A stretch of 53,275 bases of DNA from Planctomycetaceae bacterium (GTDB taxonomy: Bacteria; Planctomycetota; Planctomycetia; Pirellulales; Thermoguttaceae): assembly GCA_009778035.1 (NCBI GenBank), contig WRKP01000014.1, positions 1-53,275 of the forward strand, in the 5' to 3' direction. Positions 16,838-25,461 of the stretch are shown here, piece by piece. The notes under the pieces were generated by a model, which was not told the origin of the DNA, made no database searches, and worked only from the letters and a program-made list of their open reading frames with translations. Each line of letters starts with the position of its first letter. Position 1 is the stretch's first letter. A program made the translations under genes and the position numbers.

Positions 16838-16847
16838 AAAAATTCAT

Positions 16848-17087
16848 ATGACGTGGAAGCTATTGACAGGTTGCCAACGAACTGGGAAGACTTCAGCCTC
16901 CCATTCGGTCTATGCAGGAAAAAAAATCAATGGCATCAGACGGCACATTGCCGTTGACACACTTGGATTGTTATTGGCGGTTGAGAACTATCGTCGGTTG
17001 TGTAGAAACTATGAATGTTGGACGGAGACGAGCGAGGCGGTCGTCAAAATGGCGATGATTCTCGTTATGCTTCGCAGACTCGCCTAA
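16848..17087 (+). pseudogene. IS5-family transposase remnant with internal deletion
   Basis: The frame gives GKKINGIRRHIAVDTLGLLLAV, the well-known second-Asp block of IS5/ISL2-type transposases. It jumps directly to YRRLCRNYECWTETSEA and MAMILVMLRRLA, the C-terminal end. The region between these blocks is deleted. It lies 10 bp beyond the IS1 right end, so the IS1-type element may have landed in or beside older mobile DNA. Confidence 0.7.
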
Positions 17088-17228
17088 ATGGCCGCACTCG
17101 TTCTGATGCGAAAATGAAACGAAACGCCGCGGCATACGTAACATAACATATTGCAAAAAAGTCCTGATTCGCTCTAAAGGCGGAATTGCACCCAAAGCAA
17201 TTATAGATTCGCGGCGATGCGAGACGCA

Positions 17229-18953
17229 TCACAGCGGTTGTGTATAATCCCCAATCGGATCGAGATTCACATTGCCCCCCGGCGCGATCTCGATTTCGGC
17301 AATCGGCAATGCCATCCGCCCGCCCCGAAATTCCGCCTCCGCAAACCGATCCTTACCCAACGTCGTTCCTATACTCCTAAAAAACGGGAATAAATCCTCG
17401 CCAACCGCTATGCTCATATCCTCAATCGTCTCGTCCCAAGTCTGCTGATGATTCGGCTGCTCCGCCCAACGCGTCGCCCGAACCCAATACCACCGAGGAT
17501 ACCACGTCGAACCGTATTTGTCGTCCAATTTCTGCCAAACCCACCAAAGTTTTGTCCATCCAAAGTTGTCCCCGCCGTTGCCGTAATGCTCCGCAAAATC
17601 ATACGCCATGAACCGGTCCATATCGTTCAAAACACTGTTGCAATTCCGATTCGACCTTTCGCGGTCACGCTCGAAATAATACGCCCTGGCTTTCCCCTGG
17701 AACCAGCCCGCATGGGCTTCGCCGCTGAGATCGTGTGCAGGCCGCGCACCGTACCCGCCTTGAGCATTGGTCGGGCCCCGCATCGTATGGGCTTGTTCAT
17801 GAGCGAAAATTTCAATGATTCCATACCGGTCATCGGATATAATTCCGACTTCTCTCGGCAATCGGATATTGACTGCCCAACCGCCGCCTGCTCCCGCCGA
17901 CAGCACGAACATCATCGGCTCATCCGGCTCGTTCGACGGAAGCCAAGCATAAAGCAGTTTGTACGCTTCGGGTATATCTTCTTTGACGACCTGAATGAGT
18001 TCGGGAATCTGGTTTTTGGCATAGTAGGCAACGAGTCCCGGCAAGACCAATTCTTGGTCGGGATAGATTCCGCCGCCGCCCCATCGGGTCTGCGGGAGCA
18101 CCGGCCCGCCGACAGGCTCCTTGCCGAGTGCGGCCCAGTGAATCAGTTCCGCTTGTCTTTCCAGTGTTTCCCTTTCGGCCTGTCGCGTTTCCGACGTGTG
18201 CTGGTCGCGGGAAATGTTCGGCGCACACAGCACCGACTCGTGCTCAAGGAGCAACACTCGGCCCTTGCCGTATTCGCGTTGTGCCCGAAGGACACCGCGT
18301 TCCGACCCTTCTCGAAGCGTCGTCCAACCTTCGCCTAATTGCAGTACGGCAACACGGCCAGATTCCGTTTGGTAACTTCTCGGCAATGCTTTGGCACCGA
18401 ACGTTGCAAGCAGTGTATTGAACGACCAGGTGTTGGCAATTTCTTCCGTTTGCGGCACGGCGGTAATGACCACGAGCCCGCCGCCGTTTTCGACGAATTG
18501 TTTGAGCGTTTCGATTTCTTCGGGCAGGAATTGTTGATGTTGGGGATTGCCTGCTTGAACGATGACGACATTAAATTCCTGCGGAGTCCACCAGGCGAAG
18601 GGTTCGCCGCAATCGGTTTGGACGCGGACGCGGGCGAGGGAATTGTCCCCGAGGATGGTATCGAGGGTTGCTTGGGTGCTGGCGATTCGGAAACCGTTTC
18701 GGGCGAATTGTCCCTGATAATCCCAGAGCCAAACGAATCGGCACTCTCGGTTGAGGTCGATGAGGACGTTGATGCCGGTATCGTTGTTGCTGGGCCTCGC
18801 GGAAGGCAACTGGTGAGTGTCAAAGATTGTTTTTGGCAGCGTTTGGCCGGCTTTCCAGGTTGCGGTAATTTGCTCTGGCGAGAGTTCTGCCGCGTGCAGG
18901 CTTGGAGCGAAAATGGCAAGAACTACGCCCAGTATGATTGATGTCCGTTGCAT
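17229..18953 (-). CDS. exported M60-like putative metallopeptidase
   Basis: 574 residues with a signal peptide (TSIILGVVLAIFAPSLHA). An N-terminal region (about 60-245) resembles the DUF4159/glutamine-amidotransferase-like fold, with FLPEEIETLKQFVENGGGLV. The C-terminal half holds H385-E-Q-A-H389 and a downstream glutamate, E412 in SGEAHAGWF, matching the HExxH...E zinc site of the M60 (enhancin-like) type. Such enzymes cleave glycoproteins outside the cell. The assignment is by motif only. The gene stands alone, with mobile debris downstream. Confidence 0.7.
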   Translation of the reverse strand: MQRTSIILGVVLAIFAPSLHAAELSPEQITATWKAGQTLPKTIFDTHQLPSARPSNNDTGINVLIDLNRECRFVWLWDYQGQFARNGFRIASTQATLDTILGDNSLARVRVQTDCGEPFAWWTPQEFNVVIVQAGNPQHQQFLPEEIETLKQFVENGGGLVVITAVPQTEEIANTWSFNTLLATFGAKALPRSYQTESGRVAVLQLGEGWTTLREGSERGVLRAQREYGKGRVLLLEHESVLCAPNISRDQHTSETRQAERETLERQAELIHWAALGKEPVGGPVLPQTRWGGGGIYPDQELVLPGLVAYYAKNQIPELIQVVKEDIPEAYKLLYAWLPSNEPDEPMMFVLSAGAGGGWAVNIRLPREVGIISDDRYGIIEIFAHEQAHTMRGPTNAQGGYGARPAHDLSGEAHAGWFQGKARAYYFERDRERSNRNCNSVLNDMDRFMAYDFAEHYGNGGDNFGWTKLWWVWQKLDDKYGSTWYPRWYWVRATRWAEQPNHQQTWDETIEDMSIAVGEDLFPFFRSIGTTLGKDRFAEAEFRGGRMALPIAEIEIAPGGNVNLDPIGDYTQPL

Positions 18954-19059
18954 GGCACTGTGTTGGTTGAGAGGAACGCCCGCATTCTAACATGGCACTG
19001 CGGGGCGTGTCAAGTAAGCCAGCCGGGGCAGCAGGGCGAGTGCAATTTTCACATCAGGA

Positions 19060-19120
19060 AGGTAGGCAGCCGACCGCCGGGCGGGTGCGTCGGCGTAGCC
19101 GACTGGAGGCTCCCATTCGG
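19060..19120. repeat. family 2 GC-rich repeat
   Basis: GGTAGGCAGCCGACCGCCGG followed by GCGGGTGCGTCGGCGTAGCC and GACTGGAGGC. It contains the palindrome CCGCCGGGCGG and the hairpin TCGGCGTAGCCGA. It lies just upstream of a promoter. Confidence 0.8.
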
Positions 19121-19138
19121 GAAATGCACTGGTACTGC

Positions 19139-19167
19139 TTGACCGCTGTGCCCCGATCCGCTAGAAT
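19139..19167 (+). promoter_or_regulatory. sigma70-like promoter
   Basis: TTGACC at 19139-19144, a 17-base spacer and TAGAAT at 19162-19167. The start site would be near 19174, about 41 bases before the ATG of the Bax-inhibitor-like gene. Confidence 0.7.
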
Positions 19168-19214
19168 GGCCCGAAATAGAATATCAAAACGACACAAAGA
19201 AAGGATTGTTTGTT

Positions 19215-19958
19215 ATGCAAAACCGTCAACCTCCTACACCATCACACGCATACGATACCGATTTTAACGCTCCAACGGACCTGTTCGCCGCGGCTGCCGA
19301 AGCCGATGCAAGAGCAGGTTTCATCATGAAAACGTATCTGTACCTGTTCTGCTCGATTGCCCTGCTCGTCGCCATCGAGACGGCAATTTTCGCGGCCGTC
19401 GGGGCCGAAAATATGGTAAGAATGGTATCGGGCGTGCTCGGGACAAGCCAATTTTCCTGGCTCGTCGTCCTGGGACTCTTCATGGTTGTCAGTTGGGTTG
19501 CCAATATGTGGGCACAGAACTCGACCAGTTCCGCTATCCAACATGCCGGATTGGGACTGTATATTGCGGCAATGTCCATCATTTTGATTCCGTTGCTTTC
19601 GCTGGCCGGTACTGCCGTAATTATGTCGGCAGCGACGACCACGGCGGGACTCTTTGCAATGCTGACACTGGCCGTTTTCATTACGCGAAAAGATTTTTCG
19701 TTCATGCGGACGTTTTTGATCTTCGGCGGTTTGGCGGCATTGGGATTGATCGGAACTTCCATTGTTTTCCAGTTTTCGCTCGGCCCGATTTTTACGTATG
19801 CGATGATTGCGTTCATGTGCTGTTATATTTTGTATGACACATCGAACGTTATGCACCATTACCGAACGAGTCAGCATGTCGCGGCGGCACTCGCCCTGTT
19901 CGCGTCGGTCGTGATGCTGTTTTGGTATATCCTGCAACTGTTCCTTAATAGAGAGTAG
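19215..19958 (+). CDS. Bax inhibitor-1 / YccA-like membrane protein
   Basis: 247 residues from ATG 19215, with AAAGGA upstream. After a polar N-terminus of about 40 residues there are about seven hydrophobic helices from YLYLFCSIALLVAIETAIFA to VVMLFWYILQLFLNRE. The last helices include the family-typical YAMIAFMCCYILYDTSNVMH. The family (TMBIM/UPF0005) comprises proton- or calcium-leak-type channels such as BsYetJ and E. coli YccA. It is followed three bases later by the acyltransferase-like gene, so the two are likely co-transcribed. Confidence 0.85.
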   Translation: MQNRQPPTPSHAYDTDFNAPTDLFAAAAEADARAGFIMKTYLYLFCSIALLVAIETAIFAAVGAENMVRMVSGVLGTSQFSWLVVLGLFMVVSWVANMWAQNSTSSAIQHAGLGLYIAAMSIILIPLLSLAGTAVIMSAATTTAGLFAMLTLAVFITRKDFSFMRTFLIFGGLAALGLIGTSIVFQFSLGPIFTYAMIAFMCCYILYDTSNVMHHYRTSQHVAAALALFASVVMLFWYILQLFLNRE

Positions 19959-19961
19959 CCC

Positions 19962-21338
19962 ATGAACGCTGCTCTCTCGATAACCCCAATGCTGTTCCCC
20001 CTGCGTTTGACGCCGTTTGAGGAATATATGCTCGCGGACAACCTCCCGGCATATCCCATGTGCTGCTTTATCAAAGTCAAATTGCAGGGAACATTCAATG
20101 CCGATGTGTTCGAGTCTGCAATCCGAAAAACACTCGAATACCATCCCCTGCTGACGGGCTCCGTTACGGAAAACAGCGGAAAATACTATTGGGAAAAAGC
20201 AAATACCGCACCGACGATTAGCCGAGCGCCCTTGGATGAAAGCCGACCGTTTCCCCCGTCAAAAGGAATCGACCTATTCAACGAACCTGCTCTGAAAATC
20301 ACGATTTGCAATGCCGATACCGCGACGGTTGCGCTCGACGGGCGTACGGAAATCGTGTTTGAAATACACCATTCGGCAAGCGATGCCGTCGGACTGCTCC
20401 GGTTCATTGAAGATACTTTGTGTCAATATGCCCGGACGGTCGGCTTTGTTCCCGAGACAGGCAGTCAACCGCCGGGCGGCTGTGCCGAGCCGAGTTTGCT
20501 CGTTCGGCGTGGGTTGCCGGGACGGCGTCATCGCAGTATTTTGCAAATTTTGACGAAACAACTGCACGGCCTGCGCCGGGCTTGGAAGTTTTTGATGTAC
20601 CGAGTTGCTCCGCTGACGGCGAAAAAACCGGCGGATTTGCAAAAATTATGCGAGGATTATCCGGCCGTACTTTTTCGGGAATTATCCGAACCGCAAACGC
20701 AAAGTGCCGTACGAAAGGCGAAGGAACTCGGCATCACGCTCAATGAATTGTTCCTTTGTTCGGCATTTTTCGCTATGAAAAGTTGGCAAAACCTGCCGCA
20801 TGGAAGAAATCTCCGTATTGCCGTGCCGATTAACCTGCGAACGGCGGCGGACGAATTGATGCCGGCGGCCAACATCGTCAGTATGGTCTTTCTTGACCGA
20901 AAGCCGAAGGACATCCAGCCGGTGCAGGCGTTTTATGACGGTATTCATCGCGAAATGTCGCATATTAAACGGTACAATCTCGGTTGGGCGATGATTCGCG
21001 GATTGACGGTATATCGTCGGTTGTTCGGCAACTATCGCAAAATGATGCACCCGGATCGCTGTTGGACGACGGCGACGGTTTCCAATTTGGGCCGCGTGTT
21101 TACGGACACGCCGTTGCCGAAACGGGAAGGAAATGTGTTGGTGGACCATTCGTTGGAACTGTTGGGCGTCGAGGCTTTTCCGCCGGTTCGTTCTTCGACG
21201 GCATTGGGAATATGCCTGATGACGTATGCAGGCCGTTTGACGGTCAATTTGCATTACGATGCGGCGGTATTAACGCAAGCCGACGCGGAAAGAATTTTGG
21301 ACACGTTGGTGTCGCACTGCGACGCGCACTGCCGTTAA
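19962..21338 (+). CDS. condensation / acyltransferase-like protein
   Basis: 458 residues. The N-terminal half carries H136-H-S-A-S-D141-A-V-G144, the HHxxxDxxG active-site motif of the CoA-dependent acyltransferase/condensation superfamily (NRPS C domains, PapA5, WS/DGAT, alcohol acetyltransferases). The C-terminal half has the matching VSNLGRVF segment. It probably transfers an acyl group to a hydroxyl or amine; donor and acceptor are unknown. Residues about 167-189 are encoded by a GC-rich family 2-like repeat inserted in frame. The gene starts three bases after its membrane-protein neighbour. Confidence 0.75.
   Translation: MNAALSITPMLFPLRLTPFEEYMLADNLPAYPMCCFIKVKLQGTFNADVFESAIRKTLEYHPLLTGSVTENSGKYYWEKANTAPTISRAPLDESRPFPPSKGIDLFNEPALKITICNADTATVALDGRTEIVFEIHHSASDAVGLLRFIEDTLCQYARTVGFVPETGSQPPGGCAEPSLLVRRGLPGRRHRSILQILTKQLHGLRRAWKFLMYRVAPLTAKKPADLQKLCEDYPAVLFRELSEPQTQSAVRKAKELGITLNELFLCSAFFAMKSWQNLPHGRNLRIAVPINLRTAADELMPAANIVSMVFLDRKPKDIQPVQAFYDGIHREMSHIKRYNLGWAMIRGLTVYRRLFGNYRKMMHPDRCWTTATVSNLGRVFTDTPLPKREGNVLVDHSLELLGVEAFPPVRSSTALGICLMTYAGRLTVNLHYDAAVLTQADAERILDTLVSHCDAHCR
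20458..20525. repeat. family 2-like repeat inside a coding sequence
   Basis: CAGTCAACCGCCGGGCGGCT followed by GCCGAGCCGAG and CTCGTTCGGCGTGGGTTG. It has the CCGCCGGGCGG palindrome and CAACC / GGGTTG flanks of the intergenic copies, and it keeps the reading frame open (SQPPGGCAEP...). Confidence 0.65.
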
Positions 21339-21457
21339 TGAACGAAACGGTGCTGAAACGTAGACGTCTCGAGACACCGTTTTGTAACAAAGGAAAAGTG
21401 ATAAACCCATGGCAAATTCTGACTTTTCCAATCCTGGACCTACTGCATTCACGAAAC

Positions 21458-21943
21458 CTACCTTCGCAGGAGCGGAAGGAGGGGCAGAGCGGTTCTTTCG
21501 CAAGCGAACGGAACGGCTTTTTCGCAAACGGCTGGGGCTGCTCTTTCACAAACCGCTGGGGCTGCTTTTTCGCAGACGGCCGGGGCGGCTTTTTCACACA
21601 CGGCAGGCGCTGCTTTTTCGCAAACCGCTGGGGCTGCTCGTTCGCAGACGGCGGGTGCTACTCTTTCGCAAGCCGGCGGCGCAATGCGTTCGCAAGCGGC
21701 GGGTGCTGCTTTTTCGCAGGCCAACGGGGCGGCTTTCTCGCACGCAGCCGGAGCGGCACGTTCGCAGACAGCGGGTGCTACTCTTTCACATGCTTCAACG
21801 GGCTTACAGGGATCGCATGCGCGGGCCGCTACTCGACTGTTTCCGAAGAGGAAACTGAAGAAACTGCCGCTGGCAAATGCCTGGGAGCCGGAAAAAACTA
21901 CCAGCGAAACTACTAACGCCGGCAACATCATTTTTCGAGACAT
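21458..21943 (-). CDS. exported Cys-containing octapeptide-repeat protein
   Basis: 161 residues with RBS GGAGA. A signal peptide (MMLPALVVSLVVFSGSQAFA) is followed by about a dozen or more copies of an eight-residue unit, consensus A-P-A-V-C-E-[KR]-A, from about residue 46 to 150. Each unit keeps one cysteine and one glutamate. The periodicity of one Cys every eight residues suggests an extended fibre or cross-linked wall/surface component. It does not match a family I can name. The tail (TALPLLPLLRR) breaks the pattern. Long open frames on the other strand here are by-products of the repeat composition. Confidence 0.75.
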   Translation of the reverse strand: MSRKMMLPALVVSLVVFSGSQAFASGSFFSFLFGNSRVAARACDPCKPVEACERVAPAVCERAAPAACEKAAPLACEKAAPAACERIAPPACERVAPAVCERAAPAVCEKAAPAVCEKAAPAVCEKAAPAVCERAAPAVCEKAVPFACERTALPLLPLLRR

Positions 21944-22089
21944 CTTGGGATTCTCCTAAACTAAAAAGGGCCTCTAAATGTTTCCGACGCTGTGCAACGC
22001 ACACAGCACCGGGGGAACGTACGAATACATCCACCGCGGCGCTGCCCCTAGAGGCAGACCGCAATCCTTTCTTACTGACTTAATCGGTT

Positions 22090-22393
22090 CATTGACGTGA
22101 AAAAATGAATACGAAACAGGGAAAAAGGGGAATTATTCCATGTTTTGACCGAAAGTAGCGAAAAAACGAGAAAAAACACCTGTAATAAGGAGCACACGCC
22201 GAGGATATGGGTTCAGTTTGGAGCATTTCGCGAATTAGGGCGGAATCGCTTCCGCCATTCCGGTACACACATCGTCATTCCGGCGTATGCCGGAATCCAG
22301 CCGAGCGGCGTGCATACCGCTTCCCTGGTTCCCGGCCTGCGCCGGAATGACGAAAAAACGTCCAGGCAATTTGGGCAAAATGCAAAAACGTGA
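22090..22393. repeat. composite palindromic repeat, family 1
   Basis: The element proper spans about 22218-22390: outer arm GAGCATTTCGCGAATT, a partial extra core unit (GCCATTCCGG), then the inner pair CGTCATTCCGGCGTATGCCG and CGGCCTGCGCCGGAATGACG, and the right arm CGTCCAGGCAATTTGGGCAAA. The preceding bases to 22090 hold nothing recognisable. Confidence 0.75.
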
Positions 22394-23842
22394 TCACAAA
22401 CTATCGCCGAAGTCCGCCTTGAACTCCGCAACGAGTTTCTGCTGCCAGTCGCCAATCGGCTCCAACGTACCATAGAAAAATCGCAATATCTTCGGCTCAT
22501 CGACCCATTTTAAGCCGCCAACAAGACCACGATTCTGATATAACCAATTCAGCCTATCCACCGTGTACACGATCTGCGACATCGTAAAGACCCGACGCGG
22601 CAACGCCAAACGCACCAATTCCATATGTGCAAGCGGCTCCGTGCCGTCCTCATTCCGCTGCTCCGACATTGTTCCACGCTCCATTCCCCGAACTCCGCTG
22701 ATAATGTACAATGCCGATGCCAACGCGCCCGCCGTGTACTGCGGCTGCGGAACATGCGGCAAAAAGTCCCGGGCATTCAGATGACAGCCCAAGCCGCCCG
22801 GCGGCGTTACGACCGGGACGTTGTGCTTGACCAGTTCATTCGTCATAAATTCGATAAACTGCGGCCCCTGCGAAATGACATCTTCGTCCAGCGTTTCGAA
22901 CATCCCGACGGCGAGTGCCTCCATTTCTCGCACCGACATCCCGCCGTAGGTTAAAAAACCTTCATAGAGCGGAACGAGTTCCCGAATGGAAAGATAGTAT
23001 TGCTTGTCGTTGGTACAAATTCCGCCGCCGCGGGCGAAACCGAGTTTGCGTCCCGAAAAGTAAAGGATGTCGGTCGCTTCCGCAAATGCCAAGGCGATTT
23101 CGTGGATCGACATATCCTTGCAGGCGGCTTCACGCTGCTTGCAAAAATGCAGATTGTCAGAGAGAAGACTGACATCCTGCACCAGCGGAATCCCGTTTTC
23201 ACGGCAGATTTTCGAGACGGCTTGGAGGTTTTCCAGCGAAAACGGCTGTCCGCCGATGAGGTTTGTGCCCGCTTCCATACGGACATAGGCGATTCCATCT
23301 TTTCCGCGTTCGGCAATGACTTTTTTGAGGGCGTCAATATCGATATTCCCTTTGAAGGGGCAATCGGAGGTCATTTCGAAGGCTTCTTTGACGGGGATTT
23401 CCAGAATGTCGCCGCCGAGAACGGTGATGTGTGCCTTTGAAGTCGTGAAATGGTAGTTCATGGGAACGATTTGTCCTGGTTTGACGAAGACTTTGGCCAG
23501 GATATGTTCGCATGCGCGTCCTTGGTGTGCGGGCAGGAAGTATTGCATTCCGAAGACGTGTTGGAGAGCTTTTTCGAGTCGGTAGAAGGTCGCGGAGCCT
23601 GCGTAACTGTCATCGGCTTGGGACATAGCGGCGAGTTGGTCGTTGGACATGGCATTGACTCCGCTGTCGGTGAGCATATCGAGGAAGACGTCTTCGTTTT
23701 TGAGGAGGAAGGTATTATTTCCTGCTTGTTTGATGGCATTGCATCGTTGTTCGATGGGTCGGAGGTTAAGTTTTTGGATGATACGCACGCGGTGCATTTC
23801 GATGGGCGTGGTTTTACCGGAGAAGAATTTGATATTTGCCAT
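22394..23842 (-). CDS. tryptophanase / tyrosine phenol-lyase family beta-eliminating lyase
   Basis: 482 residues from ATG 23842; upstream residues in frame are not family-like. A PLP-dependent enzyme that splits an aromatic amino acid into indole or phenol plus pyruvate and ammonia. Family features: PFLL-type NTFLLKNEDVFLDMLTDSG, the DDSYAGSATFYRLE substrate region, the THQGR-type PAHQGRACE phosphate loop, and the PLP lysine in YFSGRKLGFARGGG, where the family usually has SAKKD. The second half has EGFLTYGGMSVREMEALAVG. Tryptophanase versus tyrosine phenol-lyase cannot be decided from these motifs alone. A good promoter precedes it. Confidence 0.87.
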   Translation of the reverse strand: MANIKFFSGKTTPIEMHRVRIIQKLNLRPIEQRCNAIKQAGNNTFLLKNEDVFLDMLTDSGVNAMSNDQLAAMSQADDSYAGSATFYRLEKALQHVFGMQYFLPAHQGRACEHILAKVFVKPGQIVPMNYHFTTSKAHITVLGGDILEIPVKEAFEMTSDCPFKGNIDIDALKKVIAERGKDGIAYVRMEAGTNLIGGQPFSLENLQAVSKICRENGIPLVQDVSLLSDNLHFCKQREAACKDMSIHEIALAFAEATDILYFSGRKLGFARGGGICTNDKQYYLSIRELVPLYEGFLTYGGMSVREMEALAVGMFETLDEDVISQGPQFIEFMTNELVKHNVPVVTPPGGLGCHLNARDFLPHVPQPQYTAGALASALYIISGVRGMERGTMSEQRNEDGTEPLAHMELVRLALPRRVFTMSQIVYTVDRLNWLYQNRGLVGGLKWVDEPKILRFFYGTLEPIGDWQQKLVAEFKADFGDSL

Positions 23843-23873
23843 TGGGCGGGAGAGGGAGTTAACGGATAGGGCG

Positions 23874-23902
23874 AGTATAGCATGATTGGCATCATTCGGC
23901 AA
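23874..23902 (-). promoter_or_regulatory. sigma70-like promoter of the lyase gene
   Basis: On the minus strand TTGCCG (complement of 23897-23902), a 17-base spacer and TATACT (complement of 23874-23879). The start site would be about 25 bases before the ATG. No tna-type leader peptide fits in so short a leader. Confidence 0.65.
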
Positions 23903-23904
23903 CG

Positions 23905-24004
23905 GGCCCGAGCACAAGAGCCGGGGGCGTCAGCCTCCGGGTAAGTCTATCAAAGAATATCATATATCGAAAAACCCGGGGGCTTACGCCCGCGGCTCGG
24001 GCGC
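23905..24004. repeat. family 3 GC-rich inverted repeat
   Basis: GGGCCCGAGCACAAGAGCCG, then GGGGCGTCAGCCTCCGGGT on the left, and AACCCGGGGGCTTACGCCCG and CGGCTCGGGCGC on the right, with an AT-rich centre. The right arm overlaps the last codons and stop of waaA. Confidence 0.8.
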
Positions 24005-25318
24005 AATCGTCTCTGCAAGCAAATCGGTCAAAAACTCCAACGTCCGCTGCGTCGCACCAAGTTGACGCTGGACGAGATTTTGAGCATTGCCGCCAAGCCC
24101 CAACGCAAAATCCGACTCCTCCAAACATCGACGCACAAACTGCTCCATTTCTCGCTGATCATGGACCACTCGAGCCGCATCGTCCCGAAGCATCATCTCG
24201 ACTATATCACGAAAATTCTTGGTGTTCGGCCCAAAACACACCGCCGAACCATACGCCGCCGGTTCAATCATATTTTGTCCGCCGCGTTTGCCCATACTGC
24301 CACCAACGAATGCAATCGCCGCCGCCCCCCACCATCCGCCAAGTTCCCCTACCGTGTCAACCAAAAGCACTCTCGGACGCAGCCCGCCATCGCCCGACAG
24401 CATCGAACGACGCTCCCAATCAATTCCCTTATCATCGAGCATCGCAGCAACTTCGCCAAAACGCTCGGGATGGCGAGGCACGACAATCAGCCGAAGTTGC
24501 GGGAAGTCGCCCTTCAAGTTTTCATAACACTCAACGGCATATTTTTCTTCAGGATGCTGCGTGCTGCCAGCCAGAAACACAATGTCGTGTTCCGTAATAC
24601 CGGCTAATTTTCGGAACCGACTTGTATCTGGATTATTCCGGTCGGCATTAGCCCCATCAAATTTGATGGAGCCGGTAATATGAATCGCTTCGCAGGATAC
24701 GCCGAGTCGGCGAAACCAGCCGGCATAGAGTTCATTTTGCGTTGCAATGAGGTCGAATTGCTGGAGCAACGGCGTGATTATCCGCCGAATCCAAAGATAC
24801 CGTTTGTATCCGTTTTCGCCGAATCGTCCGTTGATGATTGCAAGTTTAACGCCGTTTTTCTTGGCCGTTTCAATCAAATTCGGCCAAATTTCTTGCTCGA
24901 CGAGGACGAGCATATCGGGTTTGAGTCGTTGCAGGGCTTTTTCGACGGCCCAACTGAAGTCGAGCGGACAATAAAATACGGGCCAATCGTTGCCGAACAG
25001 TTGTTTGGCCAAATCCATTCCGGTTTTGGAGGTTGTCGAAACGGCGCAGCACCAATCGGGCTGCTGTTTTTGGATTTTTTGGAGCAGGGGTTGGAGCAGT
25101 TTAACTTCTCCGACGCTGACGGCGTGGAACCAAACGACTTTGGTGTTCGGGGACACAACCCGGTTTTTCAGGATATTTTGCCGTTTGGGAACGCGTCCGA
25201 AAAGTTTTTGCTTGACGCCGTTTCGGTATTTTCCCTGTCGGACGGAGCGATAGAGGATGATGGGCGAGCAGAGCAGAATGACTGCGCAATAGATAAGATT
25301 GAACAGCCAGCGTTTCAT
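23984..25318 (-). CDS. waaA: 3-deoxy-D-manno-octulosonic acid (Kdo) transferase
   Basis: 444 residues. It attaches Kdo to lipid A precursor at the inner face of the cytoplasmic membrane, implying an LPS-type outer membrane. The N-terminal membrane anchor (LIYCAVILLCSPIILY) is followed by WFHAVSVGEVKLLQPL with the catalytic-type Glu, VEQEIWPNLIETAKKNGVKL, ITGSIKFDG, and the C-terminal GT-B nucleotide-sugar motif GGSMGKRGGQNMIEPAAYG. The last five residues (PEPRA) and stop are supplied by the right arm of a family 3 repeat, so the natural C-terminus has probably been replaced. Length is near normal. Confidence 0.92.
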   Translation of the reverse strand: MKRWLFNLIYCAVILLCSPIILYRSVRQGKYRNGVKQKLFGRVPKRQNILKNRVVSPNTKVVWFHAVSVGEVKLLQPLLQKIQKQQPDWCCAVSTTSKTGMDLAKQLFGNDWPVFYCPLDFSWAVEKALQRLKPDMLVLVEQEIWPNLIETAKKNGVKLAIINGRFGENGYKRYLWIRRIITPLLQQFDLIATQNELYAGWFRRLGVSCEAIHITGSIKFDGANADRNNPDTSRFRKLAGITEHDIVFLAGSTQHPEEKYAVECYENLKGDFPQLRLIVVPRHPERFGEVAAMLDDKGIDWERRSMLSGDGGLRPRVLLVDTVGELGGWWGAAAIAFVGGSMGKRGGQNMIEPAAYGSAVCFGPNTKNFRDIVEMMLRDDAARVVHDQREMEQFVRRCLEESDFALGLGGNAQNLVQRQLGATQRTLEFLTDLLAETIAPEPRA

Positions 25319-25423
25319 GGAGTCTCGGTTCGACGGTCAGTGTACATTAGATTACACGGAATTTGCGTAAAATCAAGTCCCTCGTAGAGCGGATAGGGAC
25401 AAAATGCCGTTCCGCGAACGGCC

Positions 25424-25452
25424 TTGCCATTCAAACGCCTTCGGCGTACAAT
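25424..25452 (+). promoter_or_regulatory. sigma70-like promoter, near-leaderless
   Basis: TTGCCA at 25424-25429, a 17-base spacer and TACAAT at 25447-25452. The ruvA ATG at 25462 starts only 10 bases after the -10 box, leaving room for almost no leader. Confidence 0.65.
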
Positions 25453-25461
25453 GGGCGGTGC

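Noticed and set aside
21409-21858. A 149-codon open frame on the plus strand rich in Arg/Leu
   Set aside because: It is the complement of the octapeptide-repeat gene, which has the RBS and signal peptide.
23842-23885. Search for a TnaC-like leader peptide before the tryptophanase-family gene
   Set aside because: The predicted leader is only about 25 bases long and holds no short frame with a Trp codon.
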